DNA of 8,372 nt from Candidatus Parcubacteria bacterium (GTDB lineage: Bacteria; Patescibacteriota; Minisyncoccia; Phycocordibacterales; Phycocordibacteraceae), in contig DAIDID010000019.1 of assembly GCA_027459545.1 (NCBI GenBank), forward strand, positions 1-8,372. Direction: 5' to 3'. Each line of letters opens with the position of its first letter. The stretch's first letter is position 1. Shown here piece by piece: positions 1-6,648 of this stretch. The notes beneath the pieces are model-generated. The model made no database searches and was not told the origin of the DNA. It worked only from the letters and a program-made list of their open reading frames with translations. The position numbers were made by a program, and so were the translations under genes.

Positions 1-507
1 ATTAGTGCGACTATAGCTATTGCACTTGGTACGGTGTTATTTCTTTTTGGACCTGCTTCTTTGCAATCAAGTGTGGATAGCTCCGTGCTTGGTGACCAAG
101 CTAAAACGACTACATCAGTACCTTTTTCAATACTTGAGCAAGGTTCTAATGCGATTTCTATAACCGATCGGACAAACTATAGAATTACTAGTGTGAACGA
201 GTTGCATACTCTTTGGCCGCTCATATATGGAGATAGAGATGCACCAATTATTCCAACGGTTGATTTTTCAAAGTACGAAGTGCTTGCGGTATTTGATGGC
301 ACGCACACGACTAGTGGATATAGTGTGGAAGTTACCAGTATACTTGACTCACTACCAAAACGAACTGTAACCGTAACTCATCTCGCACCAGAGTCTAGTT
401 GTGCTGAAACTACAGAGCCAAATAGTCCATTTGAAATTGTGCAAGTGCCGATTACTACCTACACAATCATCCATAAAGATAGTGCGAGCACCACTCCATG
501 TACCTAA
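1..507 (+). CDS. Membrane-anchored protein with PrcB-like C-terminal domain (5' end missing)
   Basis: The frame is open from base 1 to the TAA at 505-507, so the gene very likely begins upstream. A GTG at 34 could be read as a start, but it would cut into the hydrophobic segment. The first 20 visible residues (ISATIAIALGTVLFLFGPAS) look like a transmembrane helix or signal anchor. A Ser/Thr-rich linker follows, then a domain of about 100 residues with W-P-L, a VDFSKYEVLAVFDG stretch, SGYSVEV, a valine-rich strand and NSPFEIVQVP. This order resembles the PrcB C-terminal family (PF14343), found in secreted or lipoprotein-type proteins of uncertain role. I infer an extracytoplasmic protein facing the envelope. 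Only 26 bases separate it from murD, so the two could be co-transcribed, though a functional link is not shown. The family call rests on motif memory and is moderate. Confidence 0.7.
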   Translation: MSATIAIALGTVLFLFGPASLQSSVDSSVLGDQAKTTTSVPFSILEQGSNAISITDRTNYRITSVNELHTLWPLIYGDRDAPIIPTVDFSKYEVLAVFDGTHTTSGYSVEVTSILDSLPKRTVTVTHLAPESSCAETTEPNSPFEIVQVPITTYTIIHKDSASTTPCT

Positions 508-533
508 AGGAAACTTCGCGATAGGATAGATAC

Positions 534-1880
534 ATGGACGCATCAAGCTATTTCAAAGGAAAAAATATTACGCTTATGCGGATAGGGCTTCTCGGGCGAG
601 GAGTCGGAGATGCTGCGTTTTTAGCTCAGTGTGGCGCACAGGTACTCGTCGTAGACGCTGCTTCTCAAGAGGTGATGCAAGCATCTGTTGATGCTCTCAA
701 AAAGTATCCAAATATAAGGTTTAAATTTGGTCCGTATGATTTGAATGATTTCAGACATTGCGATTTCGTATTGAAAGGTGCTGGCACGCCGATTGATTCT
801 CCTGAGATAGCTGAGGCCCACAAGCAAGGTATTCCCGTGCGAATGAGCGCAGATCTATTTGCTGAAATTGCGCAGATTCCAATTATTGGAATTACGGGTA
901 CTCGTGGCAAGTCTACAGTTACTCACATGATAGAGCACATACACAAAGAGGCAGGAAAGAAAGTGTTGCTAGGAGGAAACGTCCGAGGTGTGTCTTCGCT
1001 CGCACTTCTCGCAGAAGCAACTCAAGAACACCTAGGGATTTTTGAGCTTGATTCTTGGCAATTACAGGGATTTGGTGAGGCAGGCATAAGTCCTTCGCTT
1101 GCAGTCTTTACAACGTTTTATCCAGACCATCTTAATTATTATCATGGAGATCTCGATGTATATCTTGCCGACAAAGCATATATTTTTTTGAATCAAAAGC
1201 CTGAGGATACACTTATTCTTGGTTCGCAGTGCGCAGAGCTTGTTCAGGAAAAATATGGTAAAGAGATTCGCTCGCATGTGATAGTTGCACAGGCAAGTGA
1301 CATCCCTTCTGATTGGAAATTAAAAATTCCAGGGGATCATAATATATACAATGCAGCTATTGCGCTCGCTACCGCTCGCGCGAACCATATCCCTGATGCC
1401 GTAACTCGAACAGCACTCGAATCCTTCAGTGGAGTACCAGGTAGACTTCATTTAGTGCGAGAAATAAACGGCATAGAAATTTACAATGATACAAACTCCA
1501 CAACACCAGATGCTACCATTGTCGCGCTTCAAGCACTTGCGCACTCATCAAAAGACATACGCACGGAATATGCAGGAAAAAGAATTGTGCTCATCATGGG
1601 TGGTGCAGACAAAAACCTTGAAATGTCAGGCCTTATTGAGGAAATTAAAAAAAGCGTGAAGCGCGTAACACTCCTTTCTGGTACAGGCACTGCGAGAATC
1701 GCACAGTTACTTCCGGATGCGCAGATATTTGATACTCTTGCAATGGCATTCAAAGACGCATACGATCATGCCAATCCTGGCGACGTGCTGCTTTTCAGTC
1801 CAGCATTTGCGTCATTTGGTATGTTTACAAATGAATACGATCGCGGAGATCAATTTATTTCCCTCGTACAAGACCTATAA
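534..1880 (+). CDS. murD: UDP-N-acetylmuramoyl-L-alanine--D-glutamate ligase
   Basis: Cytoplasmic Mur ligase that adds D-Glu to UDP-MurNAc-L-Ala using ATP. The 448 residues match family length. Visible in order: N-terminal nucleotide-binding fold (GLLGRGVGDAAFL, about 17-30), P-loop GTRGKST (122-128), ELDSWQL (171-177) replacing the usual ELSSFQL, the DHL motif (198-200), the probable carbamylated lysine K214, VPGRLH (301-306), NDTNSTT (318-324), GGADK (356-360) and SPAFASFG (422-429). Two spots differ from E. coli MurD: the lysine of NDSKATN is Asn321, and SPACASLD has become SPAFASFG. ATG 534 is preceded by AGGAT at 523-527, a reasonable ribosome site. The later in-frame ATG at 576 would remove residues that seem to belong to the first strand. 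MurI follows after two bases. Confidence 0.95.
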   Translation: MDASSYFKGKNITLMRIGLLGRGVGDAAFLAQCGAQVLVVDAASQEVMQASVDALKKYPNIRFKFGPYDLNDFRHCDFVLKGAGTPIDSPEIAEAHKQGIPVRMSADLFAEIAQIPIIGITGTRGKSTVTHMIEHIHKEAGKKVLLGGNVRGVSSLALLAEATQEHLGIFELDSWQLQGFGEAGISPSLAVFTTFYPDHLNYYHGDLDVYLADKAYIFLNQKPEDTLILGSQCAELVQEKYGKEIRSHVIVAQASDIPSDWKLKIPGDHNIYNAAIALATARANHIPDAVTRTALESFSGVPGRLHLVREINGIEIYNDTNSTTPDATIVALQALAHSSKDIRTEYAGKRIVLIMGGADKNLEMSGLIEEIKKSVKRVTLLSGTGTARIAQLLPDAQIFDTLAMAFKDAYDHANPGDVLLFSPAFASFGMFTNEYDRGDQFISLVQDL

Positions 1881-1882
1881 AC

Positions 1883-2656
1883 ATGATTGGGATTTTTGAT
1901 TCAGGTATGGGCGGACTTACCGTTTTAAAAGCAATCCGAGAAGAGATGCCATCAATAGACGTGCTGTATTTTGGAGATACTAAAAACGCACCCTATGGAT
2001 CTAAAAGTCGTGAGGAGCTTTCGAGATTGACGATACAAGCGATACAGATACTCCGCGCGCGAAGCGCGCGGAGTATCGTGAGTGCCTGCAACAGCGTATC
2101 TGCGTCTATGACGGTTTCGCTCATGGATACCTTTTCGCTTTCATCTGAAGGTACCCCCGAATACCTTCTCGAAATGGTTGGTCCGACGGTAAGTTATTTT
2201 AAAGAATCAACCGCACGACTTTTACTTTGTGCCACAACAGCAACTATCAAATCGCAAATGTACCAGAATGCCTTTGAAATGATTGGAAAGCACGTAGACA
2301 CCCTTGCTATTCCAGAGCTTGCAGGGGCGATAGAAGCAGGTGCTCCTGATGCTGACATTGAAAGAGTAATTCGTACCTCGCTTGAAGAAATCGAAATGAA
2401 GAATTATGACATAGTGATACTCGCCTGTACGCACTATCCACTCGTAGCTAATGTATTTGAGCGGATTCTCGGAAAGTCTATTTTAGTATTTGATCCTGCG
2501 GTTGCTGTAGCAGAACGCGTAAAAAAGCAGCTCTGGCCTCGCGAAATGGCGGATGGTAAGACGATCTTTCTTTTAAGTCAAGATTCGGAACCATTTCGTA
2601 TGTATGTAGAATTACTTTTCCCAAAGAGCAAGTATTCAATTGAAGTGCTACAGTAG
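1883..2656 (+). CDS. murI: Glutamate racemase
   Basis: Cofactor-independent racemase converting L-Glu to D-Glu, the substrate of MurD encoded just upstream. The 257 residues are close to the usual length of about 265. Key marks are the N-terminal IGIFDSGMGG with D6 and S7, YFGDTKNAPYG (29-39), the first catalytic Cys in ACNS (C69), ATTATIKSQMY (117-127), PELAGAIEAG (144-153) and the second catalytic Cys in ACTHYPL (C182, with H184). The usual ACNT is ACNS here. No clear Shine-Dalgarno site precedes ATG 1883. The gap to murD is two bases, so translation is probably coupled. A perfect 14-bp inverted repeat lies inside the gene just before the C69 codon (listed separately) and encodes ordinary-looking family sequence without an obvious length change. 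Confidence 0.94.
   Translation: MIGIFDSGMGGLTVLKAIREEMPSIDVLYFGDTKNAPYGSKSREELSRLTIQAIQILRARSARSIVSACNSVSASMTVSLMDTFSLSSEGTPEYLLEMVGPTVSYFKESTARLLLCATTATIKSQMYQNAFEMIGKHVDTLAIPELAGAIEAGAPDADIERVIRTSLEEIEMKNYDIVILACTHYPLVANVFERILGKSILVFDPAVAVAERVKKQLWPREMADGKTIFLLSQDSEPFRMYVELLFPKSKYSIEVLQ
2047..2077. repeat. Perfect intragenic inverted repeat in murI (14-bp arms, GAA loop)
   Basis: The left arm GATACTCCGCGCGC (2047-2060) is the exact reverse complement of GCGCGCGGAGTATC (2064-2077), with loop GAA. The tip reads GCGAAGC, a motif known to form an exceptionally stable mini-hairpin in single-stranded DNA. It encodes about residues 55-65 (ILRARSARS region) and ends ten bases before the catalytic Cys69 codon. 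Confidence 0.95.
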
Positions 2657-2660
2657 TGCT

Positions 2661-3992
2661 ATGAATAATGTATATCGAGGGAGTAAAGAATTTCCATTTC
2701 CTAAAAAAGTACATTTTGTTGGAATTGGAGGAATTGGCATGTCCGCACTAGCGCAGATGATGTTGGATAATGGAGTATCTGTAAGTGGTTCTGATCTGGA
2801 GGGGAGTCCTGTTACTGAGATGCTTGAAGCAAAGGGAGTTGTGGTGAATATTCCACAAGTCGCTGAAAATGTACCAGAAGATGCAGAGCTTATCGTTTAT
2901 AGCGATGCGGTTCCTGAAGGAAATACAGAGCGAATGCGTGCAACCGAGCTAGGAATTGAGCAGCGTTCTTATTTTCAGGCTCTGGGTATGGTTTCGGAAG
3001 GGAAGCGCACTGTGGCTATTGCAGGAACACATGGTAAAACAACGACGACAGGGATGCTCGCCCGCGTCCTAAAGGACGCGGGCGCATCTCCCACTGCAGT
3101 TATCGGTTCAATTGTAAAAGATTTTAAATCAAACTACCTAGCTGGGACGTCGGATCTTTTCGTAGTGGAGGCATGTGAATACCGTCGTCATTTTTTAAAT
3201 CTCTCACCTGAAGTGCTTATTGTCACAAATATCGAATTTGACCACACTGATTATTTCCGTGATCTCACTGATGTGCAGGACGCGTTTCGCACACTCATGG
3301 AGCGAGTACCTTCGCATGGTCTGATAGTCACCGATGCGACACACCCAAATATTGCACCTCTTTTAGAAAAAGTTGTTGCGAAGGTTGTTGATTATACAAA
3401 AGAAGCGTCCTTTACACTCAAGCTCCCAGGAGAATTTAATCAAATGAACGCGCGCGCAGCCGCTGCGGCTGCGCGCTTCGTGCTTGTGAAGGCTCCAGAA
3501 TTTTCTCTCGAGCATTTTGATTTATTCCTCACAGCATCACTCGCAGACTTTCATGGTACCTGGCGCAGATTTGAATACAAAGGGAAAACTAAAAACGGTG
3601 CAGAGGTATATGATGATTACGCACATCACCCAACTGCTATCGCACTAACGCTCGCTGAAGTAAAAAAGCGAACCACAGGAAAAGTATATGTGGCGTTTCA
3701 TCCACATTTATATAGCCGCACTCGCGATCTTTTCGATGGATTTTCATACGCATTTACCAATGCGGATATTGTATATATTGCTCCTATTTATGCTGCGCGT
3801 GAAATTGAGGACGGCACTATTTCTTCAATGCTTCTTGCAGAACGTATCGCGGCACACGGAACAGAAGCGCACGCAGCAGAATCATTTGAGGAAATTGAAA
3901 CACTTCTCGCTGGAGCAACTTCTGGCGACAGCATAGTTACTATGGGTGCAGGTGATATCTATAAAGTAGCTGACGCACTCGTTGATATATAA
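2661..3992 (+). CDS. murC: UDP-N-acetylmuramate--L-alanine ligase
   Basis: Cytoplasmic Mur ligase adding L-Ala to UDP-MurNAc, the first stem-peptide step. I choose ATG 2661, four bases after the murI stop. A TTG at 2640 would overlap murI and add seven unlikely residues. The product has 443 residues. Visible: GIGGIGMSALA (21-31), P-loop GTHGKTTTT (122-130), EACEYRRHF (170-178) and NIEFDHTDYF (190-199), FHGTWRRFE (297-305), DDYAHHPTAI (318-327), AFHPHLYSRT (345-354) and MGAGDIY (428-434). EACEYRRHF and the DYF ending resemble the Bacillus type of MurC, where proteobacterial enzymes have EADES. No clear Shine-Dalgarno site is seen, so translation is probably coupled to murI. Two perfect GC-rich inverted repeats are embedded in the gene, one just after the P-loop codons and one in the run MNARAAAAAARF (262-273). 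Confidence 0.95.
   Translation: MNNVYRGSKEFPFPKKVHFVGIGGIGMSALAQMMLDNGVSVSGSDLEGSPVTEMLEAKGVVVNIPQVAENVPEDAELIVYSDAVPEGNTERMRATELGIEQRSYFQALGMVSEGKRTVAIAGTHGKTTTTGMLARVLKDAGASPTAVIGSIVKDFKSNYLAGTSDLFVVEACEYRRHFLNLSPEVLIVTNIEFDHTDYFRDLTDVQDAFRTLMERVPSHGLIVTDATHPNIAPLLEKVVAKVVDYTKEASFTLKLPGEFNQMNARAAAAAARFVLVKAPEFSLEHFDLFLTASLADFHGTWRRFEYKGKTKNGAEVYDDYAHHPTAIALTLAEVKKRTTGKVYVAFHPHLYSRTRDLFDGFSYAFTNADIVYIAPIYAAREIEDGTISSMLLAERIAAHGTEAHAAESFEEIETLLAGATSGDSIVTMGAGDIYKVADALVDI
3053..3088. repeat. Intragenic inverted repeat in murC, downstream of the P-loop codons
   Basis: The core arm CGCCCGCGTCC (3059-3069) pairs exactly with GGACGCGGGCG (3074-3084) around loop TAAA. GATG (3053-3056) and CATC (3085-3088) extend the stem across a two-base bulge. 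It encodes LARVLKDAGA (133-142), a normal-looking helix after the ATP-binding loop. Confidence 0.93.
3452..3476. repeat. Second intragenic inverted repeat in murC (11-bp arms, CTG loop)
   Basis: GCGCGCAGCCG (3452-3462) is the exact reverse complement of CGGCTGCGCGC (3466-3476), with loop CTG. All 25 bases are G or C except three. It encodes the alanine run in MNARAAAAAARF (262-273), where Mur ligases normally carry an alanine-rich helix after the GxHN-type motif. Confidence 0.93.
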
Positions 3993-4000
3993 ATTTGTGT

Positions 4001-4036
4001 AGTCGCGTAGAGAATTCACGCCACTCGCTTTTTTTT
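4001..4036 (+). terminator. Possible weak terminator after murC
   Basis: AGTCGCGT (4001-4008) pairs with ACGCCACT (4018-4025) apart from one C-C mismatch, with a nine-base loop. CGC and eight T (4029-4036) follow. The long T run suits an intrinsic terminator, but the stem is short. It would separate the mur genes from rsmI, yet no convincing promoter for rsmI is seen after it, so read-through is likely. Confidence 0.35.
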
Positions 4037-4059
4037 GGAAGGAGCGGTAGGGTAGAAAG

Positions 4060-4764
4060 ATGGAGACATTTGAGACACGCGCAACGCTTTCAATAGTAGC
4101 AACACCAATCGGAAATCTCGGAGACATTACACTGCGTGCATTGCAAATCCTAAAAGACGCAGACGTTATTGCGTGTGAAGATACACGAGTAACAGCAAAA
4201 CTCCTTGCGCGGTATGACATTAAAAAACCACTAGTTATTTTTCATGCGCAGAGCGGCCCGCAAGCGGGCCGCCGCATCCTTGCACTACTTGGCGGAGGCA
4301 AGCAAATAGCACTCGTGACGGATGCTGGTACTCCAGGAATATCAGATCCTGGAAGTGAGCTTGTGCGCATGGCGCGCGAACAGCTTGGAAACGCAGTACG
4401 CATTGAAGCAATCCCTGGCCCAGCAGCACTTACGGCAGCGCTTTCAATTGCTGGTGTTAGTGGCAATGATTTCATTTTTTTAGGATTTCTTCCCCACAAA
4501 AAAGGTCGCCTTACTACATTTAAAGAAATTGCTACATCCTCACGCACTTGTGTCTTTTATGAATCTCCTCACCGCATAGAGAAGGCACTTGCACAGCTTG
4601 CCCAACTTCTCCCAGAAAATGGTAGTCGAAAAATCATGGTCGCGCGGGAAATTACGAAAATCCACGAATCCTTCATAGAAGGAACACCAGCTGAAGTAGC
4701 CGAATATTTTACAAAACACCCCTCAGAAATCCGCGGTGAATTCGTCGTAATTGTCACAGCATAA
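4060..4764 (+). CDS. rsmI: 16S rRNA (cytidine-1402-2'-O)-methyltransferase, short form
   Basis: SAM-dependent enzyme of the tetrapyrrole-methylase-like fold that 2'-O-methylates C1402 in the decoding centre of 16S rRNA. Motifs are clear: IVATPIGNLGDITLRAL (12-28), CEDTR (39-43), ALVTDAGTPGISDPG (84-98), EAIPGPAALTAAL (116-128), FLGFLPHKKGR (140-150), FYESPHRI (166-173), VAREITKIHESFIEGT (194-209) and RGEFVVIV (225-232). It ends at residue 234, directly after the methylase domain. E. coli RsmI has about 286 residues, so the extra C-terminal region is absent, probably a lineage trait because no coding remnant follows. The start at 4060 has AGGG at 4049-4052 with a 7-base spacer. A stronger AAGGAG (4039-4044) is 15 bases away. 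An in-frame inverted repeat at 4253-4272 encodes part of FHAQSGPQAGRR. Confidence 0.93.
   Translation: METFETRATLSIVATPIGNLGDITLRALQILKDADVIACEDTRVTAKLLARYDIKKPLVIFHAQSGPQAGRRILALLGGGKQIALVTDAGTPGISDPGSELVRMAREQLGNAVRIEAIPGPAALTAALSIAGVSGNDFIFLGFLPHKKGRLTTFKEIATSSRTCVFYESPHRIEKALAQLAQLLPENGSRKIMVAREITKIHESFIEGTPAEVAEYFTKHPSEIRGEFVVIVTA
4253..4272. repeat. Intragenic inverted repeat in rsmI (9-bp arms, AA centre)
   Basis: GCGGCCCGC (4253-4261) pairs with GCGGGCCGC (4264-4272) around AA. As RNA the innermost pair would open to a four-base loop CAAG. ATGCG (4244-4248) and CGCAT (4273-4277) could add five pairs across a four-base bulge. It encodes SGPQAGR near residues 65-71. Confidence 0.9.
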
Positions 4765-4791
4765 TATAGCGTGAGTTGGTTTCAGCCGAGG

Positions 4792-4849
4792 GTCAGCATG
4801 TTCCAAAAAGTTTCGTTGTAATGTTAGAAATTTTTTGGAATATGCTGGC
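4792..4849 (+). repeat. 23-bp intergenic hairpin between rsmI and the ATPase gene
   Basis: Bases 4792-4814 pair with 4827-4849 without a gap, around the 12-base loop GTTGTAATGTTA. Twenty pairs are Watson-Crick and three (4793/4848, 4800/4841, 4810/4831) are G-U when read as + strand RNA. AGCC (4784-4787) and GGCT (4855-4858) could add an outer stem. It may end the upstream transcript, stabilise its 3' end, or be a small RNA or mobile foldback element. No T run follows directly, although an AT-rich stretch lies at 4873-4887. Confidence 0.85.
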
Positions 4850-4892
4850 ACGAAGGCTTACGAATCTTCAGCTTTATTTTATCTTTACCGTA

Positions 4893-4920
4893 TAGATACT
4901 TCATAACTCCGCGCTATAAT
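4893..4920 (+). promoter_or_regulatory. Promoter for the ATPase operon, predicted leaderless transcript
   Basis: A consensus -10 box TATAAT occupies 4915-4920. A weak -35, TAGATA (4893-4898), matches TTGACA at four of six bases with a 16-base spacer. The ATG at 4927 begins 6 bases after the -10, where transcription normally initiates, so the mRNA would have essentially no leader. The intervening ACTCCT holds no Shine-Dalgarno site, which agrees with this. Confidence 0.7.
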
Positions 4921-4926
4921 ACTCCT

Positions 4927-6648
4927 ATGGATAATCCCGATCGCATCACATACTTTGCGGCGACTGATTCTCGTGGCAAACGCATTCCTTTTGGTATAAA
5001 GGCGAAAGATAGAAATCGCCATATGTACGTGATTGGCAAGACGGGAATGGGTAAGTCCACACTGCTCGAAAATATGGCGATTCAGGATTTACGAAATGGC
5101 GAGGGAATTGCATTTATAGATCCTCACGGTGGCACAGCAGACAAGCTTCTTTCGTATGTTCCAAAAGAGCGCATAAAAGACGTAGTGTATTTTGCACCAT
5201 TTGATCTCGATCAGCCCATAGCCTTCAATGTCATGGAAGACGTGGGGTACGACAAGCGTCATCTAGTGGTGTCGGGTCTCATGGCTACGTTTAAAAAAAT
5301 ATGGGAAGACGCATGGAGTGCTCGCATGGAATACATTCTCACAAATACTCTTCTTGCTCTGCTTGAGTATCCAAATGCAACACTCCTTGGTGTAAATAAA
5401 ATGTATACCGATAAAGCATATCGAAAAAAGGTCATAGACAACGTAAAAGATCCCGTAGTGAAGGATTTCTGGACAAAAGAGTTTGCAAACTATGGTGAGC
5501 GCTATACACAGGAAGCAACTCCCGCGATTCAAAATAAAATCGGTCAATTCACTGGAAATCCACTCATTCGAAATATTATTGGTCAGCCAAAGTCCTCTTT
5601 TGATATCCGAGATATGATGGATCAAAAGAAGATTCTCATCATAAATCTTTCCAAAGGTCAGGTGGGCGAGACCAATATGCGATTGCTTGGCTCGATGCTT
5701 ACGACACGCATTTTCCTTGCTGCAATGAGTCGAGCTGATCTTTCCGGTCCTCAGCTCGACAAGCTTCCGCCATTTTATTTTTATGTGGAGGAGTTCCAAA
5801 ACTTTGCAAATGACACCTTTGCAGAAATTCTTTCAGAAGCGAGGAAGTATCATCTGAATTTAATTATTGCGCACCAGTATGTAGAACAAATGGAAGAGCA
5901 GGTGCGTGCTGCTGTTTTCGGAAACGTTGGTACAACTATTGCTTTCCGTGTTGGACCATTTGACGCAGAAACACTCGAAACTATATTTTCTCCAGAATTT
6001 ATGAAAGAGGATTTAGTAAATTTAAATATTCGACAAATTTATCTAAGTCTGATGATTGATGGGGTAGGGTCACGACCTTTCTCTGCAATTACCATTCCTC
6101 CAATAGCTCCGCCACCCGTGACATATAAGAGTGAAGTTATTCAAGCTTCGCGTGAGCAGTTTGGAGAGCGAAGAGAAAGAATCGAAGCTGCAGTTATTGA
6201 AGAGCTCGCGACAGATCCTGCAGACGCTGTACCAGAACCAAAAGCAAAGACATATAAGCCTGCCACGACTTCCCGAGAAACTCCTCCCCAAACGCAAAGG
6301 CCACGGCAGCAGCAGGAAATTCGTAGGCAAGAGTTACAAGCTAAAGAACGCGCCCCAAGTGCACGTTTGCAAGCTGAAAGAGCACCATCTGCTTCTATTG
6401 TAAAAACAGGAGAGGATCTAAAAAGTATACTGCGTGCGATGACTGCAGATGCAGCAAAAAAAGCACCAAGTCCCCAACCAAAAAAAGTAGAAACAGCTCC
6501 ACTTAAAAGTGTGCTCGCCGATGTACTTAAAAAATCAGAACTAAAATCAATTCCAACTGCAGAAGAAAAATCAGAACAAAGCTCTGATGTACGAAAAGTA
6601 TTTGAAGTTCCTGAAGAAACATTAAAAGCGATATTTAAAGAGCAATGA
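4927..6648 (+). CDS. TraG/VirB4-like (type IV secretion family) P-loop ATPase with long disordered tail
   Basis: A 573-residue ATPase related to conjugation coupling proteins and DUF87/VirB4 enzymes. Visible: MYVIGKTGMGKSTLLENM (33-50) with Walker A at 37-45, GIAFIDPHGG (60-69), a helical insertion of about 105-235, ILIINLSKGQ (236-245), Walker B-like FYFYVEEFQNF (283-293) in which Glu288 stands where Asp is usual, and the arginine-containing sensor-like region LIIAHQY (312-318). From about residue 400 the protein becomes a Pro/Ala/Lys/Glu/Gln-rich tail with an imperfect tandem repeat and four LK[SA][IV] motifs. No transmembrane helix is evident, so it is probably cytoplasmic or peripheral. 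No relaxase, pilin or mating-pair genes are present, so DNA transfer cannot be claimed. A hexameric motor for DNA or protein is possible. It has its own promoter and overlaps the next gene by ATGA. Confidence 0.85.
   Translation: MDNPDRITYFAATDSRGKRIPFGIKAKDRNRHMYVIGKTGMGKSTLLENMAIQDLRNGEGIAFIDPHGGTADKLLSYVPKERIKDVVYFAPFDLDQPIAFNVMEDVGYDKRHLVVSGLMATFKKIWEDAWSARMEYILTNTLLALLEYPNATLLGVNKMYTDKAYRKKVIDNVKDPVVKDFWTKEFANYGERYTQEATPAIQNKIGQFTGNPLIRNIIGQPKSSFDIRDMMDQKKILIINLSKGQVGETNMRLLGSMLTTRIFLAAMSRADLSGPQLDKLPPFYFYVEEFQNFANDTFAEILSEARKYHLNLIIAHQYVEQMEEQVRAAVFGNVGTTIAFRVGPFDAETLETIFSPEFMKEDLVNLNIRQIYLSLMIDGVGSRPFSAITIPPIAPPPVTYKSEVIQASREQFGERRERIEAAVIEELATDPADAVPEPKAKTYKPATTSRETPPQTQRPRQQQEIRRQELQAKERAPSARLQAERAPSASIVKTGEDLKSILRAMTADAAKKAPSPQPKKVETAPLKSVLADVLKKSELKSIPTAEEKSEQSSDVRKVFEVPEETLKAIFKEQ
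6334..6396 (+). repeat. Imperfect tandem repeat in the ATPase tail
   Basis: The sequence encodes LQAKERAPSAR followed by LQAERAPSAS (residues 470-490), two near-copies differing by one missing Lys and the last residue. The DNA copies are less similar than the peptides, for example in the codons for Arg-Ala-Pro, so the duplication is probably not recent. It sits in the disordered, charged tail. Confidence 0.75.

Noticed and set aside
521..533. Promoter box (TAGATA) just before murD
   Set aside because: No matching -35 could be found, and the same bases contain a good ribosome site for murD.
2640..2660. Upstream TTG as the start of murC
   Set aside because: It would overlap murI and add residues not typical of MurC. 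ATG 2661 directly after the murI stop is the simpler choice.
4242..4547. Minus-strand open frame of 101 codons inside rsmI
   Set aside because: The + strand encodes unmistakable RsmI motifs over the same bases. The antisense product is Pro/Ala/Ser-rich and resembles no family.
5263..5799. Open frame of 178 codons on the minus strand inside the ATPase gene
   Set aside because: It lies opposite a clearly conserved coding sequence, has no recognisable domain, and its composition is that of an antisense shadow.
4927..6648. Evidence for a conjugative plasmid or integrative element
   Set aside because: Only the ATPase resembles conjugation machinery. No relaxase, integrase, attachment site or mating-pair gene is seen, and housekeeping genes flank it.
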